Shown here: in pieces, positions 23,448 through 34,707 of the stretch | Position numbering within the stretch: the stretch's first letter is position 1 | Layout of the letters: each line of letters opens with the position of its first letter | Origin: Sipunculus nudus | Lineage: Eukaryota > Annelida > Sipuncula > Golfingiida > Sipunculidae | NCBI GenBank assembly: GCA_026874595.1 | Contig: CM049317.1 | Location: forward strand, 18,931,882 to 18,995,881 | DNA length: 64,000 bases | Direction: 5' to 3' | The notes under the pieces: model-generated | The model's database searches: none | What the model was told of the DNA's origin: nothing | Seen by the model: only the letters and a program-made list of their open reading frames with translations | Position numbers and translations under genes: made by a program

Positions 23448-26400
23448 CAATAGTTGTTGAGCAACTCCTCTATGTTAAGGCCACGGAAATGCTCGATTTT
23501 TATCCTAGTTTATATCCCAGGTTAATTGCAAATTCCGATCAATAATTCAATTAGCAAAACGGCCAGGTTAAGAAACAAAAAAAAAATGACTGGACTTGGT
23601 AAGACATTTATTAAGGGTCCGCGCTGGTCAGCGTTTAGGGAGATTGGTAACTTGAGGAAAGCTGAGGATCCGTTTTGCGGATCCACGTGCAGTTTCGCGT
23701 TGAGGGAGATCCCGTATCTGGAGTAAAAACTTAACTGGTCTTCAAGTAAAATAAATGTAAGGGCTCTATGCTGGTAATAATTATGATTACTTATAATGAG
23801 TTAATAATACATTTAAATACGACGCAGAAAGATATACAGACTCATTAAAAATATAAAACGTGTAATAATTTATTGTAAAAAAGACGGGTACACAAAATTA
23901 GCGATAAATGAATCAGAAAATTAACGGTGAAACTGGTAAAATAATCTTTGACAAAACTTTGTTGTCAAACAGGGACCATTTAAATTATTTTGTCTGACAT
24001 TTGTCTCATATATCATATCATACCTTTGTAACTATCTTATGGAGTAACTGTTGACTTGAAGTAAGCGTCCAAACAGTAACTGTGAAGACTGAATGCAGGT
24101 ATATTAAAATTGAGCCATATTGTTTGGGTACCAGAAGGTTAATTCTCATGTATTATGGCTGCCAAAAGGGGCAAAAGGTGGCAATAACCCTCAGTCAATG
24201 CGAAGTCCATCTCGCGGTATGTCTGATTCAATAATTCTCCTGAGATAAATCAACTAAAGGTACTTACTGGCCAAGTGTTCTTGGACGACAGCATCTGTTT
24301 GTTTGGCGACAGCATCTGTTTCTCCTTTATCGTTCATTCCAGCAAAACACGGGCAACAGATGGCGCCACAAGCCACAGCGTTCATTCGTTTCCTTGCCAC
24401 TGATAACGCCACGTCCTTCCACTCTGAACCGGATAATGGCTGTTCATTCGCCAACATGGACTCATAATCCTCCTTCGTTCTGGACCTATCGATTATACAG
24501 TACAATTGGATACTTTGGAATATTATTATTATTATTATCATTATCATCATCATCATCATCATCATCATTAACTATTGACGGTTATACAAATTTTCGCCTC
24601 TCAGCGCCATCTAGTGTTAACACATGAACTAATTTTACACCTTGGAGCCAGATGTAGTTTCTGTTCAAAACGAACCTCTTCAGTTCATGGACTGGGGGTA
24701 CGGCTGGGACTGCTTGTCTCAAACTTCAGAATCAAAACGTGTCTTTAATTTAAGAAAAAAATATGTTTGCAATGCCATAGCGCATGCTTATCAAATATTA
24801 CTTATTCCGATCATTCATTTGCATGTCAATTGCTTTGAAACATTTCTAATCAAACAATTTAATGGACCACATCTACCCCTTCTCTCTCTGTTTATCTACG
24901 CTACAGTTGTAATTAGGAACCCCAGGCGCGAGCGGTGTGAAATTAAGAGTGAGTGTGTGCGTGTGTGTGTGTGTGCGTGGGGGGGGGGGCTTATAATGGA
25001 TGCACGAGGTCGCCGAGAAACCATTTTTTTATGATCTTACGTCAGTTGATACCTCATAAGAAAAGTTCAGACTTGAGTTTAAGTAAATTGAAAGCATTTA
25101 ATACTGTTCAGCCCGGAAACTAGTGAAAGCATGCTTGGATAAAGTATATGGAGCGTGCATGTGTGGAAACTAGGAGGGGGGACGGGGTTATACTGTTTAA
25201 CATAAGAAAATCACGTATGAATATACTTAAATATACTTTTGTATATTTTGATATCCTAATATATTTCCAACCAAACCAAACTTAGTATGGTTATGGGGAT
25301 TCAAGCGGCTGTGTCCACATACATATATATTACTAATAATATCCAATTTTGTATTATGTTTAATATATTAGAATAAAATGTGTAACTAATAAAAACTAGC
25401 TCTTCTATCAGACAAATAATCTTAATATGCCTTAAATATTTTTCAGTACCGTTGCAAAAAATATGGTAGAATTTTCGGAATACGGTTAATGCTTTAAACG
25501 TTTGTAACTAATTGAACGAGTTAAGCTGCGTGTCCACTTATGCGGTACGGATACGGATGCGGATGCGGACGCGTTTTAAATCGCCATATGGAATAAAGAA
25601 GGAGTGTGTCCACTTATGCGGTGCGGAGTGCGTGCGGCGTGCGAAAACGGATACGTTTTTTGAAAACCTGACCATGTAGCCGCGGGTACGGAAACGCATG
25701 CGGAAACGCATTTTGTAGAGGTGAAAGAGAGTGAAAGACCTAAAAACGCACTGAAAACGTATCTAATGGACACACACGCACAAAATATCCACATCCGCAT
25801 CCGCACCGCACACGCACCGCATCCGTACAAGTGGACACGCGGCTTTAAAGAATATGTGCAGGGTACACATCACCTACCTTTCCCGCATCACGTGACAAAT
25901 GAGGCTGAACAGGACACACAGCGCCACCATTAGGAGAATAGCGAGACTACCCATGATTATCATGTTCAGATTCAGATTCAGATTCAAGGGGGAACCAGTT
26001 ACAGCATCTGTGGACAAAAAGTAAAAAAAAAAAAAAAAAGGATTAACATAAAAAAATGAACTGGATTTTACTACTATCATCATAAAAATGACGTTCCGGT
26101 ACATGTTTCTTAATATAAATCCAATACAATATAAGTGAACTTTACCCTGTTAGTATGGTGCTTCTTAGAGTAATAATAATCATAATAATAATAATAATAA
26201 TTATAATAATAATCAACATCATCATAATATGATCAACATGATGATGATAATGATAATTATTACCTTTGTTGTGGTTTTTATAACAAAAAAATAATAATGA
26301 ATAATAATATTATTCCTTTAGCAGCATTAGTAGTAGAACAAAAATACAATAAGTTTTTGCGACTGTATTGTTACGACTTACCAGAGCAGGTGTCGCCACT

Positions 26401-27731
26401 GTAGCCTTCAGCACAGGTGCAAACGAATCCGTCGTCTTTGGATTCACACATACCGTCGTTGAGACAGGGGTCAGAATCGCAGGCATTTGCTGATTCGTCT
26501 AAAAATAGTTCATTTTTGTTAAATAAAGAACCAAACAAACACAAAACAGCAAACGTACCATCGTATATATACTGTTATTCTATGAAGGGCCGGGAATCCT
26601 TATTTTACAATATTTTGGTAAGTATTAAAACAATGAAACATGATAAAGGATAAAGGTGTTTTTTTAGACAGAAAATGCAAATTTACCGTTAATAGGCCAG
26701 ACGCATCCTCCATCAAGTCAAGCAAAACAATATTTCAATAATGGGTCTAGATGGAGTGGTATGCAATTATTATTCATTCAATATCAAACAACCATTAATA
26801 TTTGAAAATTACGAGAATAAAAATATTTGAAAGTGAAAAGACCTGTATACCGGTTTTACCTGCAAATGTATTTTAAATACATACCTTCAGTGATAAGATA
26901 GTTAACTAATAATTTAAGATATGACTGACCAAATTACACTGACCACAGAAAATATAAACAAATATAGAAAGATTTTCAAATAGATATGGTACTATATGGC
27001 ACTAGAAAGAAACCAGTCACACATTAAACTTTACACTATATCCGTGTTCTAATTTGACAGATTTTGTCTGAAGTGAAGTTATACCTATCATTTCTATAAA
27101 GCATATACGTTGCATAAAAGTGGGAGAATTTTTCAATATAACAAAAAAAAATTGGCTGGTGATGATGTTTTAATGTTTAATAGCTAAGTTTAAATCTTTG
27201 ATATCAAAATATTTTATGCGCAACAAACGTAAACCAACCTTTCATCTCCAGGGTTTCTCCTGGTAGTGCTGATCTTATATCTTCATCATCTTCTTCGATG
27301 GTTGTGACCTTATCAGCCGTCGTCATGGAAACACCAGGTGTGTTGGTCACGCCTAGGCTTGTATTTTTGGCTGGATTTGGTTTTTCAACATCGTTCTTTT
27401 GCCTGCCGCCGTATGTTTCTTCCATCTCCTGCGCATTTTCCTTTGCTCTCGGTCTCTTTTCTTCAGCAGTCTCTTCCGATGAACTTCCCTGAACTTTACC
27501 TTCCGCATCTTCGTTTTCCATTCCATCCTTTTCTTCCTCCTTGTTAGCCTGTCCTGTTTCATCTTGTTTGTGTTTAGTGTATGTAGATTTCCTATAATAC
27601 CTATCTTGCCGTTCCTCTTCCCCCATATCGGTGGTGGGTTCTGTTGGTTCGCGAGGCCCGATTTTCTTCTTCTTCAACGTGTCCATTTCATAGTTCGCAT
27701 ATTCGTTTCCTTTACCATCTTTTTCTTTAAA

Positions 27732-27800
<69 letters not shown>

Positions 27801-30800
27801 TAATAATAATAATAATAATAAACTCATTATAATTATAATAATAATCATTATTTTTATTGTAATTATTATTATTATTTCAGCAGCATTAGTAGTAAAACAA
27901 AAATACAATAACATTGCTAAGTTTATGCAACTGTATAGTAACGACGTACCAGAGCAGGTGTCGCCACTGTAGCCTTCAGCGCAAGTGCAAACGAATCCGT
28001 CGTCTTTGGATTCACACACACCGTCGTTGAGACAGGGGTCAGAATCGCAGTGATTGGCCGATTCGTCTTAAAATAGTTCATATATGTTAAATTAAGAATC
28101 AAACACGCACAAAACAGCAAACGTACCATCGTATGTATACTGTGAATCTAGGAAAGGCAGGGAATCCTTATTTTATAATATTTTGGTAAGTATTAAGCTA
28201 ATGAAACATGATTATTGATAAAGATAAAGGTGTTCATAAAAAAGAATGCAAATTTACAGTACATAGGTCAAACGCATCCTCTATCCAGTAAAACAAAGCA
28301 TTATATCAATAATGGGTCTAGATGGAGTGGTATGCAATTATTATTAAATTAATATCAAACAACTATTTATAGTTACATTCAGAAAATTATGAGAGTAAAA
28401 ATATTTGAAAGGGAAAATACCTGTACACCGATTTTACTTGCAAATGTGTTTTGAATATATATTTTCAATTATAAGATGTTTAACTAATGATTTCGGATAT
28501 GACTGACCAAATTACGCTGACCACAGAAAATAAAAAAACAAAATATGCAAAAATCTCAAATAGATATGAAACTACACGGAATTAGAAAGAAACCAGTCAC
28601 AATTAAACTATATTCTTTATCCGTGCTTTTATGTATTAAATTTTGTCTGAAGCACAGTTACCTAGCAATTCTATATAGCATAAACGTGGCATCAGAGCGA
28701 GGATTTTTAATATAACAAAGAACATTTGGCTGAGGATGGTGTTCTTATATTTCATAGCTAAGTTTAAATCTTTAATATTGAAATATTTTATAGAAAACAA
28801 ACGTAAACCAACCTTTCATCTCCAGGGTATCTGCTGGTGGTGCTGATCTTATATCTTCATCTTCTTCCATGGTCGTGACCTTATCAGCCGTCGTCATGGA
28901 ATCCTCAGATGTGTTGGGCACGACTATGCTTGTATGTTCGGCTGGATATGGTTCATAAACATCGTTCTTTTGCCTGCCGCCAGATGTCTCTTTCGTCTTC
29001 TGCACATTGTCGGCTGCTCTCGGTCTCTTTTCCTCAGCAGTCTCTTCCGATGAACTTCCCTGAAGAGATTTGCTAAGACCTTTTTCTTCCGCATCTTCTT
29101 TTTCCATTCCATCCTTTTCTTCCTCCTTGTTAGCCTGTCCTGTTTCATCTGTTTTGTGTTTAGTGTATGTAGGTTTCCTATCATACCTAGCCTTGTGGCT
29201 TTTACTGCTTGGCCGATTTTGTTTCTCTGCCTTGAACGATTTCAGTGATTTATTCTGTAGTTTCCTTTTATTAACAGGTTTTCTATTTTTAGGTGTTTTG
29301 TTATATCGTTTATTATGCCTTTCCACCTGAGCTGTTGATAATCCTTTCTTTACGTTTTTATATGATTTTTTCTGCTTCTTACGCCATTTTAGATTTATTC
29401 CAATGCCTCCTGTGTTATTGGAAGGTCTAGAAGGAAGCTTTTGAGATGTGCTTTTCCTTAGATTTGGGGTCATCATAACATTACCTTTGCTTACTCGTGT
29501 TAACGGTTTCGTCACTGAAGAAATTCTGGACAACCGGCGGTGCGTGGGTTGCGCCCTTGAAACTTTTGGTTTATCTTCAGTCGCCATGTTAGCCTGTCCT
29601 GTTTCATCTTGTTTGTGTTTAGTGTATGTAGGTTTCCTATCATCCTCATCCTGGCGACTTTTACTGATTTGTCGATTTTGTTTCTCTGCCTTTAACGATT
29701 TCAGTGATTTATTCTGTAGTTTCCTTTCAATAACAGGTTTTCTATTTTTAGGTGTCTTGTTGTATCGCTTATTATCCCTTCCGATCCGACTTGTTGCTGG
29801 TCCCTCCTTAACGTTTTTAAATGAACTTTTCTGTTTCTTACGCGTTTTTGGATTTGCCTTAATGCCTACTGTGTTCTGAGAAGGTCTAGAAGGAAGCTTT
29901 TGAGATGTGCTTTTCCTTAGATTTGGGGTCATCCGAACATAACCTTTGCTTATTGGTCTTAACGGTTTCGTCACTGAAGAAATTCTGGACCACTTGCGGC
30001 GCGTGGGTTGCGCCCTTGAAACTTCTGGTTTATCTTCAGTCGCCATGTTAGCCTGTCCTGTTTCATCTTGTTTGTGTTTAGTGTATGTAGGTTTCGTATC
30101 ATACTTATCCTGGGGGCTTTTACTGCTTGGTCGCTTTTGTTTCTCTACCTTTAACGATTTCAGTGATTTATTCTGTAGTTTCCTTTTGTTAACAGGTTTT
30201 CTATGTTTAGGTGTCTTGTTGTATCGCTTATTATCCCTTCCGATCCGACTTGTTGCTGGTCCCTCCTTTAAGTTTTTATATAAACTTTTCTGTTTCTTAC
30301 TCGTTTTTGGATTTGTCTTAATGCCTCTTGTGTTCTGAGAAGGTCTAGAAGGAAGCTTTTGAGATGTACTTTCCTTTAGATTTGGGGCCTTCCGAACATT
30401 ACCTTTGCTTAATCGTCTGGACGATTTCTTAACTGAAGAAATTCTGGACAACTTGCGGCGCGTGAGTTGCGCCCTTGAAATTTTTGGTTTATCTCCAGTC
30501 GCCATGTTAGCCTGTCCTGTTTCATCTTGTTTGTGTTTAGTGTATTTAGGTTTCAATACCTGCGCAGATGGCTGTCTTTCAGCATCATGCCTGTCCTTCC
30601 GTTCTTCTTCCCCCCTATCGCCATTGGTTTCTGTTGGTTCGTGAGCCCCGATTTTCTTTTGTATCTTTTCTTTTAACTCGTTTATCTCATTGTCCAACTG
30701 TCCCTCAATCGTGTCCATTTCAACGTCCTCATATTGTTCGAAATCATTCTCCGATACAGCGTGATCCACCGTATATAAAAGGAACAAAACGATGCTGAAC

Positions 30801-30829
30801 GTTAGAGCATGAAACGGTAGGGGCCGCAT
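22635..30829 (-). CDS. EGF-TM gene 2: large paralogue with basic tandem repeats, two EGF domains, TM helix and CGAICC motif
   Basis: Seven exons (28813-30829, 27950-28066, 27239-27724, 26382-26498, 25878-26007, 24268-24479, 22635-23350) give 3795 nt, 1264 residues, all junctions in phase. Order: signal peptide (about 1-26); acidic segment; three 153-residue Lys/Arg-rich repeats (93-245, 246-398, 399-551); Glu-rich spacer; EGF 1 (about 673-711); repeat-less version of the spacer (712-873); EGF 2 (874-912); TM helix (about 928-950); Trp976 and C993-GAI-CC; long Ser/Arg-rich cytoplasmic tail ending SDSGPEY. Intron phases of the EGF, TM, CGAICC and tail exons equal those of gene 1. The start is ATG at 30829; the same frame opens six codons earlier with TTG, which is not used in animals. 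The very basic ectodomain could bind polyanions; function unknown. Confidence 0.82.
23399..23443. repeat. (TA)n microsatellite
   Basis: TA tract in the last intron of EGF-TM gene 2, about 50 bp upstream of the exon 7 acceptor. Confidence 0.95.
24268..24479 (-). CDS. EGF-TM gene 2 exon 6: CGAICC cytoplasmic motif
   Basis: 212-nt exon, GTCCAG acceptor with a weak pyrimidine tract and GTAAGT donor. WKDVALSV then RKRMNAVACGAICC aligns without gaps to gene 1, followed by a short duplicated KQTDAV-like segment. Confidence 0.83.
24524..24569. repeat. (ATT)n(ATC)n microsatellite
   Basis: Short compound trinucleotide tract close to the exon 6 acceptor of EGF-TM gene 2. Confidence 0.85.
25525..25844. 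mobile_element. MITE-like foldback element flanked by TTAA
   Basis: The left end (GCTGCGTGTCCACTTATGCGG) and the right end (reverse complement CCGCGTGTCCACTTGTACGG) form long imperfect inverted repeats with many GCGGATGCGG units. TTAA lies at 25521-25524 and 25845-25848, the target duplication typical of piggyBac- and Kolobok-type elements. The interior is noncoding. It begins 33 bp inside the intron after the TM exon donor of EGF-TM gene 2. Confidence 0.7.
25878..26007 (-). CDS. EGF-TM gene 2 exon 5: transmembrane helix
   Basis: 130-nt exon, TCCACAG acceptor and GTAGGT donor. It encodes an NL repeat and the hydrophobic MIIMGSLAILLMVALCVLFS, then basic HVMRER. Confidence 0.86.
26382..26498 (-). 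CDS. EGF-TM gene 2 exon 4: second EGF domain
   Basis: 117-nt exon, TTTTTAG acceptor and GTAAGT donor. It differs from exon 2 at only a few codons (for example AC for HC before the first half-cystine, and M for V). Confidence 0.87.
27239..27724 (-). CDS. EGF-TM gene 2 exon 3: acidic spacer without the 153-residue repeats
   Basis: 486-nt exon, phase 1-1. It matches the two ends of exon 1 (EMDT...PTE...GEEER, then KEEEKDGME...TLEMKG) but lacks the signal peptide and the repeats, keeping one YTKHKQDETGQAN. The acceptor AAAG is preceded by a TAA microsatellite instead of a good pyrimidine tract, so use of this exon needs transcript support. Confidence 0.7.
27728..27835. repeat. (TAA)n microsatellite
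   Basis: TAA tract directly before the acceptor of EGF-TM gene 2 exon 3. Its reverse reading yields a spurious poly-Leu frame. Confidence 0.95.
27950..28066 (-). CDS. EGF-TM gene 2 exon 2: first EGF domain
   Basis: 117-nt exon, phase 1-1, TTTTAAG acceptor and GTACGT donor. Six cysteines spaced C-x4-C-x5-C-x8-C-x-C-x8-C. Nearly identical to exon 4 (26382-26498). Confidence 0.85.
28813..30829 (-). CDS. EGF-TM gene 2 exon 1: signal peptide, three 153-residue repeats, acidic spacer
   Basis: 2017-nt exon. The leader MRPLPFHALTFSIVLFLLYT is followed by Glu/Asp-rich sequence and by repeats beginning YTKHKQDETGQANMAT. Repeat marks in DNA lie at 30501, 30042 and 29583, exactly 459 bp apart, and a fourth partial unit starts near 29172. 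The donor is GTTGGT, shared with exon 3. Confidence 0.82.
29172..30552 (-). repeat. 459-bp coding tandem repeat, three units
   Basis: Three in-frame units encode 153 residues each and differ by scattered substitutions. Conserved blocks include YTKHKQDETGQAN, RAQ.TRRK.SRISS, STSQKLPSRPS, GRDNKRYNKTPK and KRKLQNKSLKS. The spacing is constant and a multiple of three, as expected for coding minisatellite expansion. Confidence 0.9.
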
Positions 30830-30888
30830 GGCTTCCGTCACTGACAATGTTTACTTGATTACCCCTGGTCGACGTTTTCGTAGGTACG

Positions 30889-30922
30889 TGACGTCATGTA
30901 TCCATGATCGTCTGTGACGTCA
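30889..30922. promoter_or_regulatory. Paired CRE/ATF palindromes of EGF-TM gene 2
   Basis: TGACGTCA at 30889-30896 and 30915-30922, 60 and 86 bp upstream of the ATG. The spacing of 26 bp is identical to that before the truncated copy and 29 bp before gene 1. Confidence 0.6.
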
Positions 30923-31009
30923 TGGTTAGATCGGTCGGTTTGTCGTCAATTTTCGCGCGACTTCGTGCAGCTCTCCGGGTCAACGACACTCAACTTCTGA
31001 ACCAACGAA

Positions 31010-31010
<1 letters not shown>

Positions 31011-31054
<44 letters not shown>

Positions 31055-31073
31055 TGAATATTGAATATATAAA

Positions 31074-31110
<37 letters not shown>
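31011..31110. repeat. Two (TA)n tracts
   Basis: TA tracts separated by about 25 bp, upstream of EGF-TM gene 2. The copy at 43195-43238 has one tract at the same place. Confidence 0.95.
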
Positions 31111-31111
<1 letters not shown>

Positions 31112-32504
31112 TTAAAATATTTATATAATTTGTCATCACATTTTCCCTATTATATATATAACAAAAGTGACCTCTTTTTCTTTTAGAGCAAATTTTCATT
31201 GCTTAATGAAAAAATAATAATCTAAAGTCGTTTCAAATCTTTTAGTTGCTGGATTTCAGGGTATTCGAGAAGGATTTTATAGGATGTTACAATATTATAA
31301 AATTTCCTTAAATTTATATTCTAACGAGTAAATGAATTAATAATTCATTATAATTATGCAATGGAAGAGTTTTAAATGGATATTTTAGCGCAACCATAAT
31401 TCAGAGTAACAATGACCATTTCTAAAAACTTGTGATTACATTAGTAATAAAAAAAATTATTTAATAAAAATTAAAAACATTAATTTATAACTAACTTAAT
31501 TTTAAATAAATTAACAAACTCTAAGAAGAAAAAAAATTGACGAAAGGCGAATATGGCAAGCATTTGGAGATTGTCAAGGGGGATTAAGGGAATTTTAGAA
31601 ATAAACACTTTTAAGAAATTTCATGCAAACTTTTTAAAGGAGTTTTTTTAGCATGGATGAATACAACATGTACATTATATTCACAGCTTGTCAAGACACC
31701 AAAAATAGCTCAAGAAAATAGTACCCCCCTCCCCCCACCAGAAGAATTCAAGAATTCAAAAAACTCTCTGGCCCAGGTGGTAGCTTTCGGTAGTGTCTAA
31801 AGGTGGAGGAACCCGGAGAAAACCATATCAGTAGCACTAGGCATCGGTCAGCTAATTAAAGGTGAACATTAGAAATATAAAATAGCTAAAGCATATATAA
31901 ATATTAACATTATAGTTCAGGTCAAGGTTTTATCTCTATTTTGATGAGCATTCATGCGTTTTCTCGATACGACGATGCAACGTGCAAATCATATGGGTAA
32001 CCGTATCGACGCGGCGTACAGATATGTATCGATATATATCGATATATTGATATAGCCCTGATGTCAACCCCCTCTCTAATGGCTACGCCAGCGGATAGAG
32101 CCGACTGCCCAGGCCGACTGCCCAGGCCCCATCCCATATTCTACAAACTATTTGCACATGGAATGATCACAGACTTAAGCCCGGAATATTTCGCGACACG
32201 GATACATGGCTGTCAATGTTTGCTCTATTTGGACTGAAAAGACCCACGATTCTGTCCGCTCAAGGAAGTATATACGGGCTTAGTTCTGCTCTAGTAAACA
32301 ACGGGTACGTACGTGAGCCGCTTGCCTTCACTTTCCTATTTATATATATATATATATATATATGTCAGTCTCGGAGAACCTATTTTTCCCACTTTATCTC
32401 GCTAAGCTCACTGTTGTATGAAATATTATATTAAGTTTATAAGTTCTATACACTGACCACATACTGAATTAAGTATAATAATACAGACAAAGATGATATA
32501 TGTG

Positions 32505-32543
<39 letters not shown>
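32505..32543. repeat. (TA)n microsatellite
   Basis: TA tract. Confidence 0.95.
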
Positions 32544-32545
<2 letters not shown>

Positions 32546-32742
32546 CCCGTTATAAATTTAAATGGATACGTGTATATTTTTATTTATTAATAGTGTTATA
32601 ACTATAACGGTTTTTTTAATATATTTTGATAAAGGCACATTTTGATATATATAATAAATGAGATGCGGTTTTCATTTTGAATAAGCTATTCACTCAGATT
32701 CGTGTCTTGGAAGTGAAAACCAATTAAAACCAGTCTTCTTTT

Positions 32743-32746
<4 letters not shown>

Positions 32747-32792
<46 letters not shown>
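32747..32792. repeat. (CT)n microsatellite
   Basis: About 23 CT units, 190 bp upstream of the possible TATA box at 32984. GAGA-type tracts can be promoter elements in animals. Confidence 0.95.
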
Positions 32793-32796
<4 letters not shown>

Positions 32797-32983
32797 GTAA
32801 TGTTATAAGAATTAGAATACTGTAAATTAGCCTGGTATACCTACTTTTTAAACAAATTTAATATTATTCTTTAACAATATACGTCATACAGGTTTATCAT
32901 GCGACACGTAACGAACACCTTTTTTATATCACAGTTGTCACCAAACCAGAGGACTCAATTGTTAGAAATACCGCACGCGTGCA

Positions 32984-33227
32984 TATATAGAGCGTCCGTT
33001 ATACGTGTGACGGTATACATGCCGGTGTACAAGGGGCTTGGACACTGTCGGCCTATGCACAGCGCTGTGGGGGTGAGCGTTGTCTTGTATACTTTTCTCC
33101 GCTTCAGTAATTTCTTCTTTTATCGATACAGGCGGGGCCTAAACAGGTTCTAGACCTCTGTCAGAACACATACACAGGGCGTGACAGGATTAGGATATCG
33201 ACCGAGGTTCATCGCTAAAATTATCTG
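32984..33227 (+). promoter_or_regulatory. Possible promoter and noncoding first exon of the 34-39 kb gene
   Basis: TATATAG at 32984-32990 is followed by GC-richer sequence and then by CTG|GTAAGT with the exon end at about 33227. A matching acceptor TTACAG ends at 34269, 12 bases before the ATG at 34281. This fits a 5' UTR exon, but nothing proves transcription. Confidence 0.3.
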
Positions 33228-34135
33228 GTAAGTCTGCTCAAAATATAAGCGTTTATTAAAATTTTATAGTAAGATAATAAAAGCACTAAAGCCCAGTTAT
33301 TGAATTAGCTGAGAAATTGTCCCTATATCGCTCAGGATTGCTATATCTATATTTATTTTTATTAAGTTCATACCTGGATGAACCAAATACCTGATGTTTA
33401 GGTGTGTCTGTTTCAACAAGGCATATTTTGTATTTAACGAATAAGTATAAATAAAAATAACTTTATAGTTACAAAGATATATACGTATTGGTTTAAAGCA
33501 TTACATTTGAAGCAAAGATAGTTTTATCTTCGTCTGGTAAAGATTTTCATATTCTTAATTTATTATTTTTCTAATATAAACGATCCAGTGACATCCAAAC
33601 ACACCAAGCACATACGCCAGTAATACCCACCCACATAACGCACATACGCCAGTAGTATCCACCTACACAACGCACATATGATGTGACAGTATCACTATGG
33701 CATGTGAAGAGAAGGGGACGGACTAAATAATGAATGTGTGTACACTAGGCAGGGAAACAGATGATTTAAAGCTTCATCTCAACCGTCATCAAGTTTATAT
33801 TCCACTTTTGTAGTATTAGACAAAATAGTAGGAGGTTTAAGTTGCTCTCGGAGATAAGATACCCAGGAGTCACATTTCTTCATTTAAACAAAACGAAAAA
33901 ATGAAAATCCTGCAAGAGAATAGGAAACCCATGTCTTAATAAATCATTGATAGAAAACTGGTTTGTTGAGAAGACCCATCCTTTTATTGCAAGAAGAAAA
34001 AAAATAAATTGAAAGGAATGGTCCATATAACTCAAGTCTAAAATGTAGCGACATCTGTCGACCATGAATAACACTGAGTGTCCGGGTCTGTGTATTGGCT
34101 AGGATGACCCCGTTATTTTCCTAAAGAGAAAAAAA

Positions 34136-34138
<3 letters not shown>

Positions 34139-34180
<42 letters not shown>

Positions 34181-34182
34181 TT
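34139..34182. repeat. (TA)n microsatellite
   Basis: TA tract about 90 bp upstream of the presumed exon acceptor at 34269. Confidence 0.9.
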
Positions 34183-34280
34183 ATATCATCCTAACTTCTT
34201 CGTTATAATCTAACAAACATGGTGCAAATTTAAGGCATATAATACATATGAAGTCACACTGTGTTACAGTATTTGAAAAA

Positions 34281-34707
34281 ATGAAGGACAAAGCTAAGAA
34301 ACGTCATCATCATCGTCGGCGCCGGACGAACAGAATGGTCCCAACATTTCATCATGGACAATTCACTAGTTCCTTCAACCCCACCATGCGGCGCCACTCA
34401 GACGCCAGTATCCCACCGTCAATGATCAGAAGAACTCGGGACCTCACGCACGGAGCGCCACCTAGTAGGGATGAAATGGCTACGACATCACTTCAGACAA
34501 ATTTTACGTCAAGTTCCGCAAAAGCAAGAAATACTGTATTCACAGATATGGAATCTCGCGCAATTCTACGAGATGTGGCTCTCGAGCATGATCGCGCTAA
34601 AACAGGCAAGAAGATAATGTTTGAACAGGCGGAGAAACTGAAACGTCTTACAAGAGATCGTCTGCTACTCTCAAATGAGTGTTTGACCTACGACCAGCTG
34701 ATTGAAC
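34281..34707 (+). CDS. PH/GRAM-like gene, coding exon 1
   Basis: Encodes the Lys/His/Arg-rich start and a charged helix. It ends one base into a codon before a GTTAGT donor; the base completes an Arg codon with exon 2. Confidence 0.7.

Larger units (their letters stand above)
26310..29172 (-). repeat. Intragenic tandem duplication of an exon pair
   Basis: About 26310-27724 and 27880-29172 align through exon and intron: GCAGCATTAGTAGTA..ACAA, the EGF exon, AGAAAGAAACCAGTCACA, TTTTGTCTGAAG and the GTTGGT donor. This made two EGF domains and two spacer exons. Confidence 0.85.
30940..32890. other. Intergenic region between divergent genes
   Basis: Lies between the starts of EGF-TM gene 2 (minus) and the plus-strand gene. 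It holds two TA tracts (31011-31110), the 5' duplicated block shared with 43190-43625, further TA and CT tracts and no supported exon. Confidence 0.55.

Noticed and set aside
24642-25034. 130-codon plus-strand open frame
   Set aside because: Antisense inside an intron of EGF-TM gene 2, ending in GT/G-run low complexity.
29172-30552. Regularly spaced identical blocks resembling a repeat array such as CRISPR
   Set aside because: The 459-bp period, whole-unit similarity and open frame show coding tandem repeats in an animal gene.
29070-30798. Five plus-strand open frames rich in Leu, Cys and Ser
   Set aside because: Antisense shadows of the 459-bp repeats of EGF-TM gene 2; their spacing follows the repeat.
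30830-30847. N-terminal extension of six codons starting with TTG in EGF-TM gene 2 (and at 43013-43030)
   Set aside because: TTG is not a normal animal start; the following ATG opens directly into the signal peptide.
32899-33153. 84-codon plus-strand open frame before the PH/GRAM-like gene
   Set aside because: No domain; the region is better explained as a possible 5' UTR exon ending at the GTAAGT near 33228.
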